Assembly (NCBI GenBank): GCA_003695005.1
Contig: RFJE01000382.1
Location: forward strand, 1 to 5,211
Direction of reading: 5' to 3'
Source of the DNA: Candidatus Hydrogenedentota bacterium
GTDB lineage: Bacteria; Spirochaetota; Leptospiria; Turneriellales; J094
DNA length: 5,211 bases
Below the pieces are notes generated by a model that saw only the letters and a list, made by a program, of their open reading frames with translations, had not been told where the DNA came from and made no database searches. The position numbers were made by a program, and so were the translations under genes. Shown here piece after piece: positions 1 to 5,211 of this stretch. Numbering within the stretch: the stretch's first letter is position 1; every line of letters begins with the position of its first letter.

Positions 1-42
1 CAAGAAAACATGGCAAAGAAATATGGTGCAGACTTTTTTCAT
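1..42 (-). CDS. N-terminus of a further exported protein (partial, runs off the left edge)
   Basis: An ATG at 42-40 overlaps the TAA of the 267-residue barrel gene by one base (TAATG). It opens a frame of 14 codons to the window edge: MKKVCTIFLCHVFL. Two lysines followed by a hydrophobic run look like the start of a signal peptide, in keeping with every complete gene of the operon. Nothing can be said of the mature protein, and whether a lipobox follows is unknown. No well-placed Shine-Dalgarno is seen, so coupling to the upstream gene is likely. The call rests on the overlap geometry and the signal-like sequence only. Confidence 0.6.
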   Translation of the reverse strand, partial: MKKVCTIFLCHVFL

Positions 43-845
43 TAAATTCTATACCCAAATCCTAAATTAAAAATAAACCCGGTTTGGTCATATTGAATTG
101 TATCGTCATTTGTGGTTAAGTCGTTATCCGGGGTTAAGTTTAACGTATATAAAAACTCTAACGAAATAATAATGTTTGCTGGAATTTTCTCAATTGTGTG
201 GTGAAGCTCTACATTGAAGCCCCCACCAATTAAAAAGTAAAAGTCCGTATAGGTAAAAGCTGCATATTCTGCGGAATCTCCTTCTCCAGCTTGTACTTTT
301 CTGCTAAAAGTAATCATCATAGGGCCAATCCCAATCCAAGGATTGGTAGTTTGTAAAATTTTTTGAATAAAAAAAAAAAAGGGTTTACTTGCTTTAAATT
401 TTACAGGTGCATTATACTTAAACACAAGCCCTGTTCCAATAGCACTTTCTTTGATAATCACTTTATTTGGTTTGTTCGAAGCTAACTTTTGCGCTTGCTC
501 ATTAGAAAAACCAAGTAAATCATAAGTATGTACTGTAAAATTGGAAGAATTGACTTCGGTGCTGCCTTTGTAAAGAGTTGGTGTAATTCGCATGCCCGCA
601 TGTCCAGGATTCATTCCCACCTCAAACATCAGTCCACCACCTAAATAAAACATGGTTTCTTGATAATCAATCTCTACATTAGTAGAGCTAGCCGGTGTCC
701 GATACCACCCTTTCGCACTTTTCCCAATGTTATGAATGGCAGGAAATTGAAATCCCATTAAAAAACCTGCAAATGCTGGCATCGAAATTCCCACCATTAA
801 ACTTATGATGAATATACTTAAACTATACTGTTTTACCCATTTCAT
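42..845 (-). CDS. Exported beta-barrel outer-membrane protein of 267 residues, function unknown
   Basis: Residues 1-26 are a clear signal peptide: MKWVKQ, a hydrophobic core at 9-22, and the cut after AFA26. The mature chain has alternating amphipathic strands with glycine/aromatic patterns: TMFYLGGGLMFEVGM (64-78), AGMRITPTLY (83-92), SAIGTGLVFKY (134-144), WIGIGPMMITFSRKV (170-184), FTYTDFYFLIGGGFNVEL (197-214), NIIISLEFLYTLNL (224-237), and the final strand GFIFNLGFGYRI (256-267), which reaches the C-terminus as in outer-membrane barrels. The size suggests roughly 8 to 10 strands. It lacks the DxVxT and SLFH signatures of the three larger barrels and is probably a separate family; I do not recognise it. 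Residues 156-159 (FFFF) are encoded by 12 T in a row. It overlaps the upstream gene by ATGA but has its own Shine-Dalgarno, and overlaps the next gene by one base. Confidence 0.85.
   Translation of the reverse strand: MKWVKQYSLSIFIISLMVGISMPAFAGFLMGFQFPAIHNIGKSAKGWYRTPASSTNVEIDYQETMFYLGGGLMFEVGMNPGHAGMRITPTLYKGSTEVNSSNFTVHTYDLLGFSNEQAQKLASNKPNKVIIKESAIGTGLVFKYNAPVKFKASKPFFFFIQKILQTTNPWIGIGPMMITFSRKVQAGEGDSAEYAAFTYTDFYFLIGGGFNVELHHTIEKIPANIIISLEFLYTLNLTPDNDLTTNDDTIQYDQTGFIFNLGFGYRI
369..380 (-). repeat. Homopolymer of 12 T inside the 267-residue barrel gene
   Basis: The minus strand has T12, encoding Phe156-159 directly after CCC. With 11 T the new frame meets TGA about 15 codons later; with 13 T it meets TAG after about 20 codons. 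Loss or gain of one base would therefore remove the last third of the barrel, including the C-terminal strand. Confidence 0.85.
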
Positions 846-1939
846 AATTCACTCCCTGGATTTAACACAATATGATAATTGATGCCAATCATAATTCGTA
901 ACCCCGAAAAATCAAAAGAATCTGTTCTTTCTAAACCGCTTCCCATTTGGTGAGCATCCGATCCTCCTGTTGTTTTTTCTTTATTAATTTCATCGGGATT
1001 TTCATTGCCACCATAATCCCCCCCACTATTAGCATGAAATAAAGAATTGTTTGTAAATGCCCCTGTTCGAACACTATCTACAACGGGGCGAGTCGATCCA
1101 AACGATAAACTTAAATCTGTGGTAATTCCCACATTGCTCATAAAGCGATACTCCGCTCCTAACATAATATGAAATCCAATAAAACTACTCGTAAATTTAT
1201 CTACGTCGTCAACAAAATAAGAAGCATTTTGACCTCCTTCAGGCTCGGCATGAATCACTCTTGTTTTTGATCCATAATAAAAAGTAAACCCACCTCCAAA
1301 ATAAAAAGAAGCAGGGCCTAAATCAAACATACTAATACCAAAAGTAACTGGAATTTCAAAACGCTCTGCTTTTACGTACTGGTAAAACCGAGTTGGAATT
1401 CCATAAGTCGGACGAAGTCCAATGGCTGCCGGCTCGTCGTTGGAAAGGTCGGTATCAAAATTTTGATCTAAATCCTGGTAAAACGTAGTACTCCCCGACG
1501 AAGAAGTTTGCTTTCTTTTTGTTAAAAGCCCTGTGGTTAACACATAGCTTTTTGAATTAACAGGCATATTGTAATAGACAAAACCCATACGAATCATAAT
1601 ACCATACCAACTGTATTTCAAAGAAACTTCCACAGGTACAGCCGACATCGAATTTGAAGTAAACTTAAAGTCGCGGATAACTTTTTCTTCGCCATAGGCA
1701 GTTGAATCATACGTTCGGTTAATTAAATCCATTTTTTTTAAAATTCGGCTATTTTGCTCGGCGAGCGCTTCCGATGTCTCCGAAAGGTGGAACGTATCGG
1801 GCGAATAACCAATTGAAAGCCCCATTGAAAGACCGCCGGCTGCAAAACGTACTTTCGAGAAGATAGGGGAAAGCAAGGGAAGAAAAAAAAGATAGCTTGC
1901 GAGAAACAACAAGATCAATATGTTTTTCTTAACAGTCAT
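842..1939 (-). CDS. OmpL1-like outer-membrane beta-barrel protein, tandem paralogue 3
   Basis: This encodes 365 residues. The N-terminus (MTVKKN, then a long hydrophobic stretch at 7-27) is a signal peptide. The cut is uncertain, possibly near FA33. Strands are recognisable at 37-45, 101-123, 193-202, 210-222, 252-265, 269-281 and 346-358. A loop rich in Asp/Asn at 156-169 leads into PAAIGLRPT (170-178), matching the upstream paralogue almost residue for residue. The signature GxxxPxxDxVxT is at 281-292 and SLFH at 299-302. The loop between the last two strands (303-343) is long and rich in Gly, Asn, Asp and Glu, probably surface-exposed. It is closest to the 362-residue neighbour, indicating a later duplication than the 352-residue copy. 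Its ATG overlaps the upstream stop by one base (TAATG). The nearest Shine-Dalgarno-like AAAGGA is 15 bases away, so reinitiation by ribosomes finishing the upstream gene is likely. OmpL1 resemblance is from memory. Confidence 0.86.
   Translation of the reverse strand: MTVKKNILILLFLASYLFFLPLLSPIFSKVRFAAGGLSMGLSIGYSPDTFHLSETSEALAEQNSRILKKMDLINRTYDSTAYGEEKVIRDFKFTSNSMSAVPVEVSLKYSWYGIMIRMGFVYYNMPVNSKSYVLTTGLLTKRKQTSSSGSTTFYQDLDQNFDTDLSNDEPAAIGLRPTYGIPTRFYQYVKAERFEIPVTFGISMFDLGPASFYFGGGFTFYYGSKTRVIHAEPEGGQNASYFVDDVDKFTSSFIGFHIMLGAEYRFMSNVGITTDLSLSFGSTRPVVDSVRTGAFTNNSLFHANSGGDYGGNENPDEINKEKTTGGSDAHQMGSGLERTDSFDFSGLRIMIGINYHIVLNPGSEL
846..857 (-). promoter_or_regulatory. Ribosome binding site of the 267-residue barrel gene
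   Basis: On the minus strand AGGGAG (857-852) stands 6 bases before the ATG at 845-843. It lies inside the last codons of the upstream paralogue. Among the barrel genes here only this one has a well-spaced Shine-Dalgarno, so it can probably be translated independently. Confidence 0.75.
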
Positions 1940-3027
1940 TATTCTAGTAGTGAATCCTTTTTTTGCTTTTTTAGTTTCCCAATTTTGACTCGTGGCGGGC
2001 TATCAAAAAATATGCTGTAACTAATACCAATGCTTAAGCGGTAATGCTCAAAGTTTAAACCGGAAATTCTAGGAAGGCCCGGCTTATTCACAGATCCCGG
2101 AACTTCCGATCCACCACCATCTAAACCTTTTTGATCCGTAGCTTGGTCTTGGTGGAATAAAGACTCCACTGTATGAGCACCGGTTTGTACCCTGTCCGTT
2201 AAAGGCACAGCTGCTCCAATGGAATATGCCATTTCCATGTACAAGCCAATCCGCTTGGTTACTTGAAATTCCGATCCCATTAAAAAGTGGAATCCCACTG
2301 CGGATCCAACAAACTCATCCACATCTTTTCCGGAATTTGGACCGCTAAAAGAAGTAAGCTCACCATTGACTTTTTGCTGCACCGTAATTGTCCGCGAGCT
2401 AAAGGCATTAAAGTAAGACATGCCTAAGCCTAAATAAAATTTATAAAACTCTTTCCCCACTAGCACATAGCCGAAAGTAACAGGAACTTCTATGATGCGG
2501 GCAAACACAACCGATTGATAGTAATAATCTTTTCCATCGGTAGGAACTAGACCAATGGCAGCAGGTACATCATTTTCTAAATTGGCATCATGATTTAAGT
2601 AATAGTCGTCATAAAAATTGTTGGCAGTTCCTTTGGAAGCTAAAACCGGATCAATTCCACCTTTTGTATTTAATACATAACTCTTTTGGTTTGGCAATAC
2701 AGCGTGATATAAAAATCCCACTTTTAAGAAAATTCTCTTGTATAAAAAACGCAAATTAATTCCAAAGGGTAAGGAAACAAGTTCTCCACCATCGGTGCGA
2801 AAGTCTGTAATGGTAACCCGATCCCCATAATAATCTTTTGCTTCCACCATTTTTTGCGTAATCCGCCTATCGGCTAATTGCAATGCCTCAAACTGGTCTT
2901 TCATCGCAAGCATATTTGGCGCATAGCCGGCTTCTAAACCAAGCGCAAGATATTTTACACCATAAACAAAAGTAGGGGTGATGATGATAAAAAAAAAAAA
3001 AAGGCTATGTACAATACTTCTTCTCAT
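1939..3027 (-). CDS. OmpL1-like outer-membrane beta-barrel protein with T14 tract in its signal peptide, tandem paralogue 2
   Basis: This encodes 362 residues. Residues 1-23 are a signal peptide (MRR, then a hydrophobic core containing four Phe in a row, cut probably after VYG23). Codons 9-13 are written by an unbroken run of 14 T. Barrel strands are visible at 26-36, 86-109, 178-189, 195-207, 242-255, 258-274 and 328-341. The acidic loop at 139-155 leads into PAAIGLVPT (155-163), nearly identical in the downstream paralogue. The family signature GxxxPxxDxVxT lies at 271-282, and SLFH at 289-292. After the last strand is a basic tail (346-362, with KIGKLKKQKKD), expected to face the periplasm; the other two paralogues lack it. 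Similarity to the porin OmpL1 is from memory. The start overlaps the upstream stop as ATGA. The nearest GGAG is 19 bases upstream of the ATG, too far to act normally, so translation probably depends on coupling. Confidence 0.87.
   Translation of the reverse strand: MRRSIVHSLFFFFIIITPTFVYGVKYLALGLEAGYAPNMLAMKDQFEALQLADRRITQKMVEAKDYYGDRVTITDFRTDGGELVSLPFGINLRFLYKRIFLKVGFLYHAVLPNQKSYVLNTKGGIDPVLASKGTANNFYDDYYLNHDANLENDVPAAIGLVPTDGKDYYYQSVVFARIIEVPVTFGYVLVGKEFYKFYLGLGMSYFNAFSSRTITVQQKVNGELTSFSGPNSGKDVDEFVGSAVGFHFLMGSEFQVTKRIGLYMEMAYSIGAAVPLTDRVQTGAHTVESLFHQDQATDQKGLDGGGSEVPGSVNKPGLPRISGLNFEHYRLSIGISYSIFFDSPPRVKIGKLKKQKKDSLLE
2989..3002 (-). repeat. Homopolymer of 14 T in the coding strand, candidate slippage site
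   Basis: The minus strand carries T14 (A14 on the plus strand), spanning codons 9-13 of the 362-residue barrel gene and followed by ATCATCATC. As written the frame is open. With 13 T the frame reaches TAA after 23 codons; with 15 T it reaches TGA after 46 codons. A run of this length is known in other bacteria to be prone to slipped-strand mispairing or polymerase slippage. No GC-rich hairpin precedes it, so it is not a terminator. Confidence 0.9.
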
Positions 3028-4082
3028 TGCAATACGTAGTAATTGACTCCTAATAAAATACGAACCCCTGTAAATTCTAATTGCGAAACTTCGGGATTAT
3101 TCCGATCTTCGGCACCGAGTCTATCTGTTTTCGGGTTATGAAAAAAAGATCTTACGGTATAGGGATCTTCGGTAATCACTTGATCGGTTAAAGGGCCGGC
3201 AATGCCATAATTAAAAAAAAGCTCTGCCGATACACCAAGGCGGTTTAAAACTTCGTACTCAATCCCAGTGAGTAAATGGAAGCCAAGAGTAGATCCTTCA
3301 TAAACATCAATATCGGCAATTGTGTTTGGAAGAGTATCTTGTAAAACACGTGTTGTTTTTCCCCAAAAATATGTAATTCCCCCACCAATATATGCTTTTA
3401 ATGCATAGGTGTTAATAAACTGAAGTGCAATGCTTACAGGCGCATCCACTCTTTGTGCTGTAATTTCTTGCCGTATAGTAATATCCCTTCCCCCTGTGGA
3501 AGGCAAAATAGCGACTCCGGAATCAGCAGCATTTTGTAAAACCATATCAAATACATTTTGTCCGGAAAGCAAACCACCGGCTTGCGCAGGGAACGACGTG
3601 GCATTATCATTCCAAATAAAAGAGTTTACCACAGGCTTAAACGTATTCGACATTATAAAATCGTACGTAAAGCCTACACGAAACAGTAAAAACTTCCAAG
3701 AATAGCGCATATTCCCCCCAACAGGAATGGACACCATTGCCTGTGAATTATGCTCTGGGCGAATGTACTTAAATTCTCCGACATTATTTTGTAAAATCAT
3801 AGGGTAGTTTTCAAAAGTCGCAATCCCATAGACTCCGTTAATCGTTACATCTTGCTGCGTATCTACATAAACTTTTTCAATGGTTACCGAGCTATCTAAA
3901 CTGTTCCAAAAGTTTGCAGCCCCCACAATTAAAGCATTTCCAATGGCAATTTGTGCATATTTTTGGCCATACTTAAATGTATCGGCTTCAAACCCGCCAT
4001 TAAGACCTATGGAAAGACCATCCCTTGCCAACAAGCATACGGGAAAAAAAAGAAAGAGAATATGTGATATTTTCCATTTCAT
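3024..4082 (-). CDS. OmpL1-like outer-membrane beta-barrel protein, tandem paralogue 1
   Basis: This encodes 352 residues. Residues 1-19 are a signal peptide (MKWK, hydrophobic core, cut probably after LLA19). C16 is not in a lipobox context, so this is not a lipoprotein. The mature chain alternates amphipathic strands with polar loops: MRYSWKFLLFRVGFTYDF (125-142), PVSIALQF (215-222), LKAYIGGGITYFW (228-240), TLGFHLLTGIEYEV (265-278), LGVSAELFFNYGIAGP (282-297), and a final strand VRILLGVNYYVLQ (340-352). The last strand runs to the C-terminus, as in outer-membrane barrels. It shares with the next two genes a signature GxxxPxxDxVxT (293-304) followed by SFFH (312-315). It is the most diverged of the three, with extra sequence around 60-115. 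From memory the order VP.. strand, Y.G.G..YF strand, F..G strand resembles the leptospiral porin OmpL1; this was not tested by alignment. No well-spaced Shine-Dalgarno is seen: AGGA abuts the ATG directly. It starts 2 bases after the lipoprotein stop, so coupling is likely. Confidence 0.85.
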   Translation of the reverse strand: MKWKISHILFLFFPVCLLARDGLSIGLNGGFEADTFKYGQKYAQIAIGNALIVGAANFWNSLDSSVTIEKVYVDTQQDVTINGVYGIATFENYPMILQNNVGEFKYIRPEHNSQAMVSIPVGGNMRYSWKFLLFRVGFTYDFIMSNTFKPVVNSFIWNDNATSFPAQAGGLLSGQNVFDMVLQNAADSGVAILPSTGGRDITIRQEITAQRVDAPVSIALQFINTYALKAYIGGGITYFWGKTTRVLQDTLPNTIADIDVYEGSTLGFHLLTGIEYEVLNRLGVSAELFFNYGIAGPLTDQVITEDPYTVRSFFHNPKTDRLGAEDRNNPEVSQLEFTGVRILLGVNYYVLQ

Positions 4083-4084
4083 TC

Positions 4085-5092
4085 CTAATATTTACCGTAA
4101 TCTAGGCCATAATCCATCATCGTTCCACAGTCTTTTAACTCGCCACCTGTTGAACAATCAGTTGATCCGGGTAAGAAGTAATAATAAGGAGGAGAGGAAG
4201 CGCAGTCCTCAAACTGGTAATTATGCAGGAAATAACCTGTTAAATCGGCACGATTATAAATACAGCGCCATTCATTCCATAAGTCGCCATCAGAACTTGT
4301 GCCTCCACTATTGGTCAAAGCGGAATCTCCCTCATGATCTAAATTTAATTCTTTAATTTTTGTTTTATTTTCTTCACTTACCACAATATTATCAATGACG
4401 TAAAAAACATCCCCGTTTGAGGGTTGCGGCTTTCCGTCTGCAGAGACTAATTGATTACAATGGCATAAGGAAGGATTGTAAGTGATAGAACTAGGGTCGT
4501 TGGCTTTGTAAATTTCATACTGTTTATAATCTTCGGGTGAGCATCCTGTTGCCCGAGTGCAAGTGCAAATTGCATCAGGCAAATCGCGGCATTCTAACTC
4601 CGTTTCTGCATCGACAAAAGCCACTAAATCGTAAGTACCGGGCTTTACTCCAAAAAAATCAATGTAACCAATGTTCTGCGCATCTTCGCCCGTGCTTAAA
4701 GTAGCCATGGTTTCGTATTCTGCAGGCACTTCAAACACGTTTTTATAACCATGACTTGTACAGCCCGATCCCGTTCCTACCACATTTAAAGGATCTACGA
4801 GTTGACAGGGGGCTGTCGGAGCTACACCAAAACCATTTCCATTTAAAGTAGAATTCGCAGTTGTATTATCAAAGTAATTAGCAGGGATGAGTTTTGCATA
4901 AATATGATTGCCTGACCAGGATATATTTCCGTTATAGACAAAGTTTTTGTAATTCGGCGTAGCACTACTATCGTCATAGCCTTTTGCTTTGCGAATACTA
5001 GATCGGACTATATAACTATCTTCTGTAATAAAAGGACGGTTTTCGCAGGCCAAAATAAATAAGCAAACAACCACTGTAAGGAAAATTCTCAA
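4085..5092 (-). CDS. Cysteine-rich exported lipoprotein, function unknown
   Basis: This encodes 335 residues from a TTG start with a strong Shine-Dalgarno 7 bases upstream. Residues 1-15 form a short lipoprotein signal peptide: Arg2, a hydrophobic core at 3-14, and the lipobox I13-L14-A15-C16, so Cys16 should be lipidated. The mature part has 12 further cysteines (96, 111, 168, 176, 178, 184, 210, 212, 277, 297, 313, 322), an even number, clustered as CTC at 176-178 and CHC at 210-212. This fits a disulfide-stabilised protein outside the cytoplasm. Residues 141-161 (IGYIDFFGVKPGTYDLVAFVD) read like an edge of a small beta-sandwich of the carboxypeptidase-regulatory/prealbumin type; this is a resemblance only. 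The region 255-271 is rich in Gly, Ser, Asp and Thr and is probably a linker. The C-terminus is Asp/Tyr/Gly-rich. I do not recognise the family. It lies between the SUMF1-like gene (4-base overlap) and the first barrel gene (2-base gap), which suggests a surface or periplasmic partner of the barrels. Confidence 0.85.
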   Translation of the reverse strand: MRIFLTVVVCLFILACENRPFITEDSYIVRSSIRKAKGYDDSSATPNYKNFVYNGNISWSGNHIYAKLIPANYFDNTTANSTLNGNGFGVAPTAPCQLVDPLNVVGTGSGCTSHGYKNVFEVPAEYETMATLSTGEDAQNIGYIDFFGVKPGTYDLVAFVDAETELECRDLPDAICTCTRATGCSPEDYKQYEIYKANDPSSITYNPSLCHCNQLVSADGKPQPSNGDVFYVIDNIVVSEENKTKIKELNLDHEGDSALTNSGGTSSDGDLWNEWRCIYNRADLTGYFLHNYQFEDCASSPPYYYFLPGSTDCSTGGELKDCGTMMDYGLDYGKY

Positions 5093-5211
5093 TTGGTAGC
5101 TCCTTTATCCCGGCAACAGCGAAAACCAATTTTATCACTTTTTGTATTGGCCGAGATAATGAGAGTTAAACCACATGTTGCATCTTTGCCGGAAAAATAA
5201 TATCCCCCAAC
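5089..5211 (-). CDS. C-terminal end of an FGE-sulfatase/SUMF1-domain protein (partial)
   Basis: An open frame enters from the right edge and gives 40 codons before a TGA at 5091-5089; the start lies outside the window. The visible end carries GGYYFSGKD (residues 2-10 of the piece), a cysteine at 13 and the motif IGFRCCRD at 28-35. From knowledge of the family, a G-F-R-C ending after an aromatic/glycine stretch is typical of the last beta-strand of formylglycine-generating-enzyme-like (SUMF1/EgtB/PvdO) domains. Many bacterial members are not true sulfatase activators, and some are secreted or lipoproteins. The catalytic part is not visible, so activity cannot be judged. Its stop overlaps the TTG start of the lipoprotein gene by four bases (TTGA), and its last codons contain that gene's Shine-Dalgarno, so the two are co-transcribed and probably translationally coupled. 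Family assignment rests on a short piece and could be wrong. Confidence 0.7.
   Translation of the reverse strand, partial: VGGYYFSGKDATCGLTLIISANTKSDKIGFRCCRDKGATN
5093..5106 (-). promoter_or_regulatory. Strong ribosome binding site fixing the TTG start of the lipoprotein gene
   Basis: On the minus strand AAAGGAG (5106-5100) is followed by a 7-base spacer and then TTG (5092-5090). This is a near-ideal Shine-Dalgarno and spacing, and it decides the start: no ATG or GTG start gives a signal peptide in this frame. The site lies inside the last codons of the upstream SUMF1-like gene. Confidence 0.85.

Larger units (their letters stand above)
1..5211 (-). other. Single tightly packed envelope operon, open at both ends
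   Basis: All seven reading frames are on the minus strand and touch or overlap: TTGA at 5092-5089, a 2-base gap at 4084-4083, ATGA at 3027-3024, TAATG at 1941-1937, ATGA at 845-842 and TAATG at 44-40. There is no space for a promoter or terminator between genes, and none was seen inside them. The promoter and terminator lie outside the window. Every complete product has a signal peptide. Confidence 0.85.

Noticed and set aside
369..400. T12 as a terminator U-tract
   Set aside because: No stem-loop precedes it, and it is in the middle of an open coding frame.
2989..3028. T14 as the U-tract of an intrinsic terminator on the minus strand
   Set aside because: The bases before it contain only a tiny TGTACA palindrome and no GC-rich stem. 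The run lies inside an intact coding frame.
3430..3705. An open frame of 91 codons on the plus strand
   Set aside because: It lies wholly inside, and antisense to, the 352-residue barrel gene, which has a signal peptide, strands and paralogues. The plus-strand frame has no recognisable domain, and the whole operon runs the other way.
4067..4082. Cys16 of the 352-residue barrel protein as a lipobox cysteine
   Set aside because: The preceding residues are F-P-V, not a lipobox, and a normal cleavage site (LLA) follows at residue 19.
4083..4087. AGGA directly before the ATG of the 352-residue gene as its ribosome binding site
   Set aside because: It touches the start codon with no spacer, so it cannot pair with 16S rRNA in the usual geometry. 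Coupling to the lipoprotein stop is more likely.
3880..4356. An open frame of 158 codons on the plus strand
   Set aside because: It is antisense to two well-supported genes and crosses their junction. Its translation has no recognisable features and looks like a shadow of the minus-strand coding.
1..5211. Search for tRNA, CRISPR, insertion-sequence ends or attachment sites
   Set aside because: The window is coding almost base for base, and I saw no array of repeats, terminal inverted repeats or cloverleaf-like segments.

Overview
The window is one uninterrupted stretch of a polycistronic operon, transcribed entirely on the minus strand from right to left. It holds five complete genes and the two ends of flanking genes, with almost no non-coding DNA (2 bases in total). 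All five complete products and the leftmost partial one begin with an export signal, so this is a cell-envelope operon. The DNA is AT-rich (roughly 40% GC by eye) and genes start with ATG or TTG. Four products look like outer-membrane beta-barrels and one is a lipoprotein, so the host is diderm. The three larger barrel proteins resemble, from memory, the leptospiral porin OmpL1, most clearly in their C-terminal halves. A spirochaete of the Leptospira type is therefore my best guess, but this is inference and was not tested by any search.

Layout in order of transcription: (1) 5211-5089, the last 40 codons of a protein with an FGE-sulfatase/SUMF1-type C-terminus (GFRCCRD motif). (2) 5092-4085, a cysteine-rich lipoprotein starting at TTG behind a strong Shine-Dalgarno. 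(3) 4082-3024, (4) 3027-1939 and (5) 1939-842, three tandem, diverged paralogues of an OmpL1-like beta-barrel of 352, 362 and 365 residues. (6) 845-42, a smaller, different beta-barrel protein of 267 residues. (7) 42-1, the first 14 codons of another exported protein. Junctions are TTGA (4-base overlap), a 2-base gap, ATGA (4), TAATG (1), ATGA (4) and TAATG (1). Translation is probably coupled along the message.

The most striking signal is a run of 14 T in the signal-peptide codons of gene 4. Losing or gaining one T would end the protein after 23 or 46 residues. A second run, of 12 T, sits inside gene 6, and both shifted frames close there too. These look like candidate slipped-strand (phase-variation) switches in surface-protein genes. 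Because gene 5 has no well-spaced ribosome binding site and overlaps the stop of gene 4, a switch in gene 4 could also lower gene 5, whereas gene 6 has its own good site. The working picture is a surface-protein operon: a lipoprotein plus a set of porin-like barrels whose expression may vary between cells. The function of the individual proteins is not known from the sequence.
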